Source of the DNA: an uncultured Oscillospiraceae bacterium
GTDB lineage: Bacteria > Bacillota > Clostridia > Oscillospirales > Acutalibacteraceae
Direction: 5' to 3'
Assembly: GCA_900548085.1 (NCBI GenBank)
Contig: URJF01000041.1
Span: 1-12,039 of the forward strand
DNA length: 12,039 nt
Each line of letters starts with the position of its first letter. Position 1 is the first letter of the stretch. A program made the translations under genes and the position numbers. Shown in pieces: positions 1-6,366 of this stretch. The notes below the pieces were generated by a model, which was not told the origin of the DNA, made no database searches, and worked only from the letters and a program-made list of their open reading frames with translations.

Positions 1-114
1 GACCTCATAGCCCTCCTCCAGAACAATCTGCGCCAGTCCGCTCATGCTTATTCCGCCTATACCTATAAAATGTACTCTTTTTGCTTCTTTGAGCAATGTA
101 TCTATATCTTTCAT
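1..114 (-). CDS. murC: UDP-N-acetylmuramate--L-alanine ligase, N-terminal fragment (cut by window edge)
   Basis: Only the first 38 codons are inside the window; the gene continues past base 1. MurC adds L-alanine to UDP-MurNAc in an ATP-dependent cytoplasmic step of peptidoglycan synthesis. The visible peptide contains VHFIGIGGISMSGLA (residues 14-28), the glycine-rich N-terminal nucleotide-binding loop typical of MurC; the family usually reads HFIGIGGxGMSGLA, so Ser replaces Gly at one position. The ATG at 114 is preceded by a perfect GGAGG (121-125, minus strand) six bases upstream, which fixes the start. The gene is divergent from dpaA. MurC is the best call; the related ligase Mpl shares the loop but is a Gram-negative recycling enzyme. 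Confidence 0.9.
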   Translation of the reverse strand, partial: MKDIDTLLKEAKRVHFIGIGGISMSGLAQIVLEEGYEV

Positions 115-153
115 GGATTTCCTCCGTATTATTATCACTTACTTAACATTCAT

Positions 154-182
154 ATTATACTACTTTTATGACCAAAAATAAA
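154..182 (-). promoter_or_regulatory. Candidate sigma-A promoter of murC
   Basis: Reading leftward, there is a perfect -10 TATAAT (159-154) and, 17 bp upstream, a weak -35 TTTATT (182-177). Transcription would start near 147, giving a leader of about 33 nt with the GGAGG ribosome site. The -10 is convincing, the -35 is not. Confidence 0.45.
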
Positions 183-183
183 C

Positions 184-211
184 ACCCTTTTTTACTTTGA
201 GTCATAAAATA
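184..211 (+). promoter_or_regulatory. Candidate sigma-K promoter of dpaAB
   Basis: CATAAAATA at 203-211 fits the sigma-K -10 consensus CATAnnnTA exactly, and AC at 184-185 lies 17 bp upstream, as expected for the short sigma-K -35. SpoVF (DpaAB) is known to be sigma-K dependent in the mother cell of Bacillus subtilis. The predicted start, around 216-218, falls at or inside the AGGTGAT ribosome site of dpaA, so the leader would be only about 10 nt. A second CATATTATA at 151-159 also fits the -10 but lacks a properly spaced AC and coincides with the murC -10 on the other strand. Such short motifs can occur by chance in AT-rich DNA. Confidence 0.4.
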
Positions 212-226
212 TAAAAGGTGATATTG

Positions 227-949
227 ATGATAGGATTTTATATGCCCGATTCAGATGATATGCGTATTATCTATGCGGCAAAATACTTAGTTGATCACGG
301 CTTCGAGCTGCGAAAAGATAAAAAATTTGCAGATTTTCAGCTGTATGGAATCAATCCGGATATAAGCACAATCAGTAGCGATATTCCTACCTTTGCCGGT
401 AATATCAGCGGTAATAATATTTATGATTACACAAAGGAGGAGTCCTTTGCTTTGGAGAATGCTTATCTCACCGCAGAGGCGGCAGTGGCGTTGGTTGTAG
501 ATGAAACGGATTTTTCACTTTTTAATTCGAGTATTCTCATAATAGGCTATGGCAGAATTGCAAAAGCACTTTGTGCTTTGCTAAGGCCATATACACCTGA
601 TATTTCCGTCTGTGCAAGAAGCGGTCTCCAAAGACTCGATGCTTCTATGGGAGGTATAAGCACGCTCAATTTTGAAAATTTGGCTATTAAAAATTCGTAT
701 GATATTGTGTTTAATACCGTACCTCATCCCGTACTTAACGAAAAAGAGCTTTCTGCCTTGCCAAAGGGTACAATAGTAATTGATTTAGCGTCTTTTCCGG
801 GCGGAGTGGATAAACACATTGCAGGCGCTTTGAGTATCAGACTGATTGAGGCGAGGGGATTGCCCGCCAAGTATTCACCAAATTCCGCAGGCGTAGTTGT
901 AGCCAAGACCGTGATCAAGATGATTGAGCAAAAGGGGGTATTCAAATGA
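227..949 (+). CDS. dpaA: Dipicolinate synthase subunit A, compact form
   Basis: DpaA (SpoVFA) is the NAD(P)-binding subunit of dipicolinate synthase. With DpaB it converts 4-hydroxy-tetrahydrodipicolinate to dipicolinic acid in the mother cell, for export into the forespore core. Residues about 101-125 form a Rossmann segment with GYGRIA (107-112; Bacillus has GLGRTG). IDLASFPGGVD (185-195) and GLPAKYSPNSAG (211-222) match the conserved C-terminal DpaA blocks. The 240 residues are about 55 fewer than Bacillus SpoVFA. By eye, the missing part is the middle of the N-terminal domain, while the start (IGFYMPDSDDMR) and the ENAYLTAEAAVAL segment (77-89) remain. I chose the ATG at 227 because an in-frame GTG at 218 lies inside the ribosome site AGGTGAT (216-222). 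The stop overlaps the dpaB start by 4 bp (ATGA). Confidence 0.88.
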   Translation: MIGFYMPDSDDMRIIYAAKYLVDHGFELRKDKKFADFQLYGINPDISTISSDIPTFAGNISGNNIYDYTKEESFALENAYLTAEAAVALVVDETDFSLFNSSILIIGYGRIAKALCALLRPYTPDISVCARSGLQRLDASMGGISTLNFENLAIKNSYDIVFNTVPHPVLNEKELSALPKGTIVIDLASFPGGVDKHIAGALSIRLIEARGLPAKYSPNSAGVVVAKTVIKMIEQKGVFK

Positions 950-1509
950 AAATAGGCTATTGTTTTACCGGCTCATTTTGTACATTTTCAAAATCAATAG
1001 AGGAGCTGAAAAAAATTGTGTCCGCCGGTCACTCCGTAGTGCCTATAATGAGCGAAAATGCGTATTCTACCGACACTCGTTTCGGCGATGCTAAAGATAT
1101 ACAGGAACAGCTTATCCAAATTACAGGTAATTCAATAATTCATACTATTTCTGCCGCTGAGCCTATAGGACCTAAAAAAATGTTCGATGTACTTATAGTG
1201 GCGCCTTGCACAGGCAACACTCTTGCCAAATTAGCCTCGGGTATTACCGATACTTCCGTCACTATGGCTGTCAAATCTCATTTGCGCAATTCCAAGCCGG
1301 TAGTTATCGGTGTTTCTACTAATGACGCTCTCGGAGCCGCCGCTAAGAATATCGGTATTCTCCGAAATTATAAAAATTATTACTTTGTGCCTCTCGGTAT
1401 GGATGATTGTATAAATAAGCCAAAATCAATGGTCTGTGATTTTACTAAGGTTCTTTCCACTGCACTTCTTGCCGCACAGGGCAAGGAAGTGTCTCAAAAA
1501 ATAATATAA
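946..1509 (+). CDS. dpaB: Dipicolinate synthase subunit B (flavoprotein-like)
   Basis: DpaB (SpoVFB) is the flavoprotein-fold subunit of dipicolinate synthase and works with DpaA in the mother cell. At 187 residues it is close to the usual ~200. It aligns with Bacillus SpoVFB over its length: GYCFTGSFCTF (4-14), STDTRFGDA (41-49), AEPIGPK (71-77), VAPCTGNTLAKLA (85-97), TDTSVTMAVKSHLRN (101-115), GVSTNDALG (122-130) and VPLGMDDCINKPKSMV (148-163). The start lies in the dpaA stop (ATGA), with AGGGGG at 933-938 seven bases upstream, so the subunits should be translated together. Unlike the Bacillus operon, no asd, dapG or dapA follows; a terminator comes within 16 bp. Confidence 0.95.
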   Translation: MKIGYCFTGSFCTFSKSIEELKKIVSAGHSVVPIMSENAYSTDTRFGDAKDIQEQLIQITGNSIIHTISAAEPIGPKKMFDVLIVAPCTGNTLAKLASGITDTSVTMAVKSHLRNSKPVVIGVSTNDALGAAAKNIGILRNYKNYYFVPLGMDDCINKPKSMVCDFTKVLSTALLAAQGKEVSQKII

Positions 1510-1524
1510 TTATGATTATAACAA

Positions 1525-1562
1525 AAAACAACATTGAGTTTTGCATTGCTCAATGTTGTTTT
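1525..1562. terminator. Bidirectional intrinsic terminator between dpaB and uxaA
   Basis: A perfect 14-bp stem, AAAACAACATTGAG (1525-1538) with CTCAATGTTGTTTT (1549-1562), closes a 10-nt loop. The rightward transcript ends the stem in UUUU; the leftward transcript ends it in a run of U with one G. It sits between the converging stops of dpaB (1509) and uxaA (1567), so it can serve both operons. Confidence 0.85.
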
Positions 1563-1566
1563 CTCA

Positions 1567-3033
1567 TTACATTATAAGCCCGTTTTTGAATATGGATATT
1601 TCTCGGTATCCGTTTTGCTCATTTTTTGTTTTTTGACCGTTTGCTACGGATATGATTAGTTTTTCCAGTTCATCTGTCAGCTCGTCAGAGTTACCATCTA
1701 ACATTCTGCCGGCATCAAAATCTATCCATCCGGGTTTTCTTTTGTAAAGTGATGTGTTAGAAGAAATCTTTATTGTAGGTACAGGTGCACCTAAGGGAGT
1801 GCCTCTGCCGGTAGTGAACAGTATTATTTGCGCTCCCGCGGCAGTTAGATTAGTGACTGATACTATGTCGTTACCGGGTCCGGTCAGTAGGTTCAGTCCG
1901 CTCTTTTCAGCTCTGTCTCCGTATTCGAGAATATCGGTGATTATACTGTCTCCGCCCTTTTGTACACAGCCTAAAGATTTTTCTTCCAGCGTTGTTATTC
2001 CTCCGTCGTGGTTGCCGGGTGACGGATTCTCGCTGCATTCCTGTCCGTTATCATAAAAATATTGCCTAAAATTGTTCAGCATAGCTACGCACTTGTTTAG
2101 CACATCTTTGTTTTCGCACCGCTTAAACAAAATGTCCTCTGCACCGAACATCTCAGGAACCTCTGTCAATATGGTGGTTGCTCCGCTGTCGGTCAGTATT
2201 TTATTGACCTTGCCGCATAGCCTATTTGCCGTTATTCCTGAAAATGCATCTGAGCCGCCGCACTTGTATCCTATTGTCAACTCGCTTATCGGACATACTT
2301 CTTTGCAGTCATTTTTGATTTCGTCGTATATCTCCCGAATTAACTCTTTGCCGGCGGCAATTTCGTCTCCCACATCTTGTGTGGTTAAGAATTTTATTCG
2401 CTTTTCGTCAATATTTCCGAGATATTTTTTGAATACATTTATGTTTGTATTTTCACAGCCTAACGACAGCACGAGTACACCGCCTGCATTTGGGTGGTGC
2501 ACGATATTAGCAAGTAGTTTTCTTGTGTTCTCCTGGTCGTCATCCATCTGACTGCATCCGTAGGGATGGGTGTAGGCGTGTATTCCGTCACATCCGTCTC
2601 CGATTATGTTGGCTCCGATTTTTTCCAGAGCCACGGCAGTCTTGTTTACACAGCCTACAGTGGGTATAATCCATATCTCATTGCGTATTCCGACCTCGCC
2701 GTCTCTTCTTTTGTAACCTAAAAAGGTCTTTCCGTCACTTTTCGGAGCATAGACATTTCCGTTTGTGTGGATACCCTGTATCTTACCCTCTAGGTTTGTT
2801 TTCAGATTATGCTCGTGTACATAGTCTCCTGCCGAAATATCGCATTTTGCGTGTCCTATTGGATATCCGTATTTGATTATGTTGTCACTTTGTTTGACAT
2901 CACTCAGCAGTATTTTGTGACCGAACGGTATGTCGCTCTTAGCCGTCAAATCTCCTATTACATCGCCCTTTTTTATGTCGGTCAGTGCAACAGCCACATT
3001 ATCATTTTCGTTAATTTTGTATATCTTATTCAT
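1567..3033 (-). CDS. uxaA: Altronate dehydratase
   Basis: UxaA dehydrates D-altronate to 2-keto-3-deoxy-D-gluconate (EC 4.2.1.7) in cytoplasmic galacturonate breakdown. The 488 residues match the usual length (E. coli 495). Residues 1-78 form the N-terminal SAF domain, with PFGHKILLSDV (36-46), KYGYPIGHA (54-62) and GDYVHEHN (69-76). The catalytic UxaA/GarD-type domain follows, with FLGYKRRDGEVGIRN (104-118), PTVGCVN (124-130), HPYGCSQ (156-162), LGCEN (191-195), YKCGGSDAFSG (256-266) and, toward the C-terminus, TTGRGTPLGAPVPTIKI. The conserved Cys and His residues probably hold the iron or manganese cofactor. The ATG overlaps the end of uxaB by 8 bp and has no Shine-Dalgarno, so translation probably depends on ribosomes finishing uxaB. 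Galactarate dehydratase is a relative, but the uxaB neighbour decides for altronate. Confidence 0.93.
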   Translation of the reverse strand: MNKIYKINENDNVAVALTDIKKGDVIGDLTAKSDIPFGHKILLSDVKQSDNIIKYGYPIGHAKCDISAGDYVHEHNLKTNLEGKIQGIHTNGNVYAPKSDGKTFLGYKRRDGEVGIRNEIWIIPTVGCVNKTAVALEKIGANIIGDGCDGIHAYTHPYGCSQMDDDQENTRKLLANIVHHPNAGGVLVLSLGCENTNINVFKKYLGNIDEKRIKFLTTQDVGDEIAAGKELIREIYDEIKNDCKEVCPISELTIGYKCGGSDAFSGITANRLCGKVNKILTDSGATTILTEVPEMFGAEDILFKRCENKDVLNKCVAMLNNFRQYFYDNGQECSENPSPGNHDGGITTLEEKSLGCVQKGGDSIITDILEYGDRAEKSGLNLLTGPGNDIVSVTNLTAAGAQIILFTTGRGTPLGAPVPTIKISSNTSLYKRKPGWIDFDAGRMLDGNSDELTDELEKLIISVANGQKTKNEQNGYREISIFKNGLIM

Positions 3034-4333
3034 TTATTATTGTTTCGATTGCCTTTCGTATTTCGTGTTCGCTTATGTCATTGTACATAGCGGATATTTC
3101 ACTCACAAATATCTTGTCCGTACTTAAATCAGTTCCCCAAAATTCTGTGTTTGCCAGTACTCGTTCCACTATATTGTCTTTGTTTGTAAAAAAGTCAGTA
3201 ACTTTTTCGTCATCACGAACAGTATAGTTTCTTAAAGTTCCGCAGTGAGAGTAGAACGCTATCAGAGTTGCAAAAGAGAACATAAGGCTCTTGGGGTATT
3301 CTCCCTTTACTTTTTTGTACTCCAATATTGACGGTAGTACCCTTGTCTTGAATTTTGCCACTGAGTTAAGGGATATGTCCGAAAGTTTGTGGTCAATGTA
3401 CGGATTGTCGAATCTTTCTTTTACTGCATTTATGAAATCGGTCAGTTCGTTTTCATCCATATCGATAGTTTGCCTAATTTCATCAAAGCATTGTGACATA
3501 AATTTGTCGTAAGCTTCGTCCTGAACAGTATCTCTGACTATATCGTGTCTGTTCATCAGTGCAGCGAGTACGGTGGAGGTGTGACCGCCGTTTAGTATTT
3601 TTACTTTTCGCTCTCTGTATCTCTGCAGTGATTTGGTGTATGTTATCGTATCCCGCTTAGGCAACTTGCTTTCAGCGTATTCGTCTGCCTCAATTACAAG
3701 ATTCCTGTATGGCTCGCAGGCTACACTGCAAGGGTCTTCATCGCCATCAATGTGTCCTGTTACAATTCTGTCTACGAGAGTAGAGCAAAAATGGTTTTTC
3801 TCCACATAGTCGCTGAAATCCTTGCCGTATCCCCACAACTCACCGTAGCACAGTACACACCTTTTCAGTTCGGGACCATTGTTTTCTATCAGCTCAGCCG
3901 GCAGAAAAATTAGAGGCTTGCAGTTGCTTTTTTGCCTCTTGTTCAGCAAATAAGCAATTTTCCCGGGAAATGATATATTTGTATAATCTCCCTCGTTATC
4001 TTTGTCACAGAATGTAATTCCTGCTTCTGTTGTGTTCGATATTACATATTCTAAGTCATTTGAACAGAACAGTTCTTCTATCTTTTTTTGCTCCGTAACA
4101 GAATTTATAGCACGGCTGACGCAGGTAATGTGTACTCGTTCATTTATCACTTTACCGTTCAGTCTGCCCCGCTTAATAATATCATATTCGCAATTTTGTG
4201 CCTTGAGCTTATTGATGATTTTATCATTTTTTCTCGGCTGACATACCACAACCTTTTTGCCAAGCTCTTGTATGTACTCCTCTGCAAAGGCTCTCAAAAA
4301 GTTGCCCTCGCCAAATTGGATTATCTTTTCCAT
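3026..4333 (-). CDS. uxaB: Tagaturonate reductase (altronate oxidoreductase)
   Basis: UxaB reduces D-tagaturonate to D-altronate with NADH (EC 1.1.1.58), one step before UxaA. It belongs to the long-chain mannitol dehydrogenase family. IIQFGEGNFLRAF (4-16) is the nucleotide-binding N-terminus. SNTTEAGI (99-106), LPAELIENNG (144-153), FCSTLVDRIVTG (182-193) and ERKVKILNGGHT (241-252) follow the E. coli UxaB order; the last holds the Lys, Asn and His of the active site. A later YIDHKLSDISLN block also matches. At 435 residues it is about 50 shorter than E. coli UxaB, with small gaps rather than a lost domain. I chose the ATG at 4333 because GGTGAT (4343-4338) lies four bases upstream; a GTG at 4342 lies inside that site. 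No uronate isomerase (uxaC), KDG kinase or KDPG aldolase gene is in the window. Fructuronate reductase UxuB is the main alternative, but the close match to UxaB argues against it. Confidence 0.92.
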   Translation of the reverse strand: MEKIIQFGEGNFLRAFAEEYIQELGKKVVVCQPRKNDKIINKLKAQNCEYDIIKRGRLNGKVINERVHITCVSRAINSVTEQKKIEELFCSNDLEYVISNTTEAGITFCDKDNEGDYTNISFPGKIAYLLNKRQKSNCKPLIFLPAELIENNGPELKRCVLCYGELWGYGKDFSDYVEKNHFCSTLVDRIVTGHIDGDEDPCSVACEPYRNLVIEADEYAESKLPKRDTITYTKSLQRYRERKVKILNGGHTSTVLAALMNRHDIVRDTVQDEAYDKFMSQCFDEIRQTIDMDENELTDFINAVKERFDNPYIDHKLSDISLNSVAKFKTRVLPSILEYKKVKGEYPKSLMFSFATLIAFYSHCGTLRNYTVRDDEKVTDFFTNKDNIVERVLANTEFWGTDLSTDKIFVSEISAMYNDISEHEIRKAIETIINE

Positions 4334-4349
4334 ATTTATCACCGATGCA

Positions 4350-4378
4350 ATTATATATTATATCTTTTCATATGTAAA
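4350..4378 (-). promoter_or_regulatory. Sigma-A promoter of uxaB-uxaA
   Basis: Reading leftward, -35 TTTACA (4378-4373), a 17-bp spacer and a perfect -10 TATAAT (4355-4350). The expected start near 4343 coincides with the 5' end of the GGTGAT ribosome site, giving a leader of about 10 nt. The -35 overlaps the -35 of the divergent CYTH-gene promoter. Confidence 0.65.
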
Positions 4379-4393
4379 TAGTTGTGATATAAT
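4365..4393 (+). promoter_or_regulatory. Candidate sigma-A promoter of the CYTH/FliB-like pair
   Basis: Reading rightward, -35 TTTTCA (4365-4370; 4 of 6 consensus bases), a 17-bp spacer and a perfect -10 TATAAT (4388-4393). The expected start near 4400 is directly before GGTGAT (4401-4406), again a leader of about 10 nt. It interlocks with the leftward uxaB promoter. Confidence 0.5.
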
Positions 4394-4409
4394 ACTTTCC
4401 GGTGATTTT

Positions 4410-5315
4410 ATGAATAAGATAACAAAAATAGTCCTGGCTGGTGCCGCTGATGAGTTAAAGCAGAATGTTATATCTTCTGTTGAAAAGCATTACTCCGATA
4501 ACGGATATTCGATTTACTGCCACGATTATGACTGTGATGCCTCTGTTGACAGCAATATTGAGGCAGAGGATTCCTTTGTTTCAGAACATTCCGATGCCGA
4601 CTCAAAAACCATTTTACTCTTTAATGGTTGTGCAGTGGATAAATACAAAAAATACAGCAATCCCCAGATTGTCCGTATTTGGAGCAGATATGATGCCGTT
4701 ATTTATGTTGACAGCCCACAATCTGCCAATATTGATGACTATGTAGGTCACCCGCATCTTAGATATGTTCCGTCAGCTTGCTCACTTGATGATAAGTTCA
4801 GCCGAGTAGTAGGGGAGATAAATTGTATTCTCAGCTCAACCGAAACCGAAAAGAAGTTTCTTATCGAATATCCCGATATGGCTGAACTAAAAAAGTATAA
4901 ACCCTTTATGTGCGAGATTGAGCAGGTTTACCTAAAGTCTGATATAGGCAGTCATCGCATAAGAAAAAGAGGTGCTAATGGTGTCTATGTTTATTTTGAA
5001 ACGCTTAAGATAAGAATAAACGATTTTTCATGTAACGAGTTTGAGTCCGTAATCAGCGAAGAAAGGTATAACGAGCTTTTGGCTGATGCCGACACTGACA
5101 AGCATCCTATTAAGAAAAAGCGCTATTGTTTTCTGTACGAAGGAAAATATTTTGAGCTTGATATATTCCCGTTTTGGAATGACAAAGCATTTGTTGAGCT
5201 TGAGATAAAATATATCAGCGAACAGTTCGTCTTACCACCGGAAATTGAGGTAATCAAAGATGTTTCCGAGGACAAGCACTATAAGAATAATTATTTGGCA
5301 GGTATTGATTTATGA
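4410..5315 (+). CDS. CYTH-domain protein with a degenerate NadR/Ttd14-like NTPase domain
   Basis: 301 residues. The C-terminal part (about 143-301) is a CYTH (triphosphate tunnel) domain. The signature ExExK is present as ETEKK (145-149), followed by FLIEYPD, YLKSDIGSHRIRKRG (174-188), VYFETLK (194-200), KKKRYCFLYEGKYFELDIFPFW (235-256) and VELEI (262-266). This is the layout of proteins that fuse a P-loop NTPase of the NadR/Ttd14 type to CYTH. The N-terminal part keeps the opening KIVLAG (6-11) and the late GHPHLRYV (113-120) of that family, but the Walker A GGPCAGKTT is replaced by AGAADELKQN (10-19), with no GKT or GKS. The domain is also short. Nucleotide hydrolysis by this half is therefore unlikely, whereas phosphate or polyphosphate binding by the tunnel remains plausible. 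The substrate is unknown. The ATG at 4410 follows GGTGAT (4401-4406) by three bases; the open frame extends upstream but without a ribosome site. The stop overlaps the next gene by ATGA. Confidence 0.78.
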   Translation: MNKITKIVLAGAADELKQNVISSVEKHYSDNGYSIYCHDYDCDASVDSNIEAEDSFVSEHSDADSKTILLFNGCAVDKYKKYSNPQIVRIWSRYDAVIYVDSPQSANIDDYVGHPHLRYVPSACSLDDKFSRVVGEINCILSSTETEKKFLIEYPDMAELKKYKPFMCEIEQVYLKSDIGSHRIRKRGANGVYVYFETLKIRINDFSCNEFESVISEERYNELLADADTDKHPIKKKRYCFLYEGKYFELDIFPFWNDKAFVELEIKYISEQFVLPPEIEVIKDVSEDKHYKNNYLAGIDL

Positions 5316-6280
5316 AGATAGTTTATCCATCGTTTTATAAAGATTTTAAGTGCATAGCAGGGGAGTGTCCAGACAGTTGCTGTCAGGGATGGGAGGTCGA
5401 CGCAGATTCCGATTCTTTGGATTATTACAAAACTTTGTCGGACTCTCTTGAAATAAAACAACGCATTGACCGTGTTCTCGACAAGGACGAGTTCGGTAAC
5501 ACAATCTTTTCGTTGGCAGAAAAAAAGAGATGCCCTTTTCTTAATTCCGAAAACCTTTGTGATATGCATATTGCCATAGGCGGTGAGCATACTCCGTTTA
5601 CCTGTCGCACTTTTCCGAGATTTATTTATGACTTCGGCGGCACAAGAGAAATCGGCGTGTCCTTTTCGTGTCCTGTTGCTTCCGATATGATGTATAATCT
5701 CGGCGAACATATGACATTTTCTTCTCATACTACAGATGAGCTTCCTACTCTAAATGATATTGATGCACAGCTTTATTTCGAACTTTGTGCCGCACGAAAA
5801 AAAGCATATTCAATCCTACAAGATGATACTAAATCGTTGCCGGACAGACTTTGTGACCTGCTCGATTTGGGAATTGGGCTTCAGGCTGAGCTAAACTCTT
5901 ATACAGAAGGTGATGACGGAATTGACTTTTTTGATGTATTTCGTAACCCTGAGCTTATCAACCCACAGTGGCAGGATAAGGTGAATCATCATACTGTTAA
6001 GGCGGTAGAAACCTCATTTTCCAACGAAAATATCGCAATGTATTTTGTATACAAATATCTTTTGCAGGCAGTATATGATTCTGATCCCCTCAGCAAAATC
6101 AAGATGGCTGTGGTAGGCGTTCTTGTAAATACATATTTCGGTGAAAGCAGTTGGACAATCCATCTTTGGAGCAAAGAAACCGAGCATTCCCAGTACAATA
6201 TGGATAGATACAAAAATCTCCTCCGTACCGCCCACTGCCTCTCCGCATCCGAATTAAAAAAGAGATTAAATATTGGATAA
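5312..6280 (+). CDS. FliB-like (flagellin lysine-N-methylase family) cysteine-cluster protein
   Basis: 322 residues, cytoplasmic, no signal peptide. The N-terminus matches the FliB/YkgJ family: YPSFYKDFKCIAGECPDSCCQGW (5-27), with cysteines 14, 19, 23 and 24. RCPFL with Cys74, LCDMH with Cys83, FTCRTFPRF with Cys98 and SFSCP with Cys120 follow. This array is thought to bind iron-sulphur or another metal. Near the C-terminus, WSKETEHSQYN (286-296) matches the YSKEIEHSxxN block of the family, so the protein is complete although shorter than the usual 380-420 residues. FliB methylates flagellin lysines in Salmonella, but many clostridial members occur away from flagellar genes, and none is in this window. 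The real substrate is unknown. Translation should be coupled to the CYTH gene (ATGA overlap), which suggests a linked job. Confidence 0.82.
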   Translation: MKIVYPSFYKDFKCIAGECPDSCCQGWEVDADSDSLDYYKTLSDSLEIKQRIDRVLDKDEFGNTIFSLAEKKRCPFLNSENLCDMHIAIGGEHTPFTCRTFPRFIYDFGGTREIGVSFSCPVASDMMYNLGEHMTFSSHTTDELPTLNDIDAQLYFELCAARKKAYSILQDDTKSLPDRLCDLLDLGIGLQAELNSYTEGDDGIDFFDVFRNPELINPQWQDKVNHHTVKAVETSFSNENIAMYFVYKYLLQAVYDSDPLSKIKMAVVGVLVNTYFGESSWTIHLWSKETEHSQYNMDRYKNLLRTAHCLSASELKKRLNIG

Positions 6281-6324
6281 CTTATATATTATTATCTGTT
6301 TGAAAAAACGATAAATATAAAATC

Positions 6325-6355
6325 AACCCCCACACTCATAACGAGTGCGGGGGTT
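6325..6355. terminator. Bidirectional intrinsic terminator between converging operons
   Basis: AACCCCC (6325-6331) pairs with GGGGGTT (6349-6355). After one A/C mismatch, CACTC (6333-6337) pairs with GAGTG (6343-6347), closing a 5-nt loop. The rightward tail is UUUG followed by U-rich sequence; the leftward tail is AUUUUAUAUUUAU. It serves the FliB-like gene (stop 6280) and the membrane-protein gene (stop 6367). Confidence 0.85.
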
Positions 6356-6366
6356 TGTGCTTAATG

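Noticed and set aside
1754..2551. Two + strand open frames of 100 and 159 codons opposite uxaA
   Set aside because: They lie antisense to a strongly conserved gene, show no ribosome site and no recognisable protein pattern.
5312..6280. Calling the FliB-like protein a truncated pseudogene because it is short
   Set aside because: All family cysteines and the C-terminal SKETEHS block are present, and the frame is intact, so it is a short full member.
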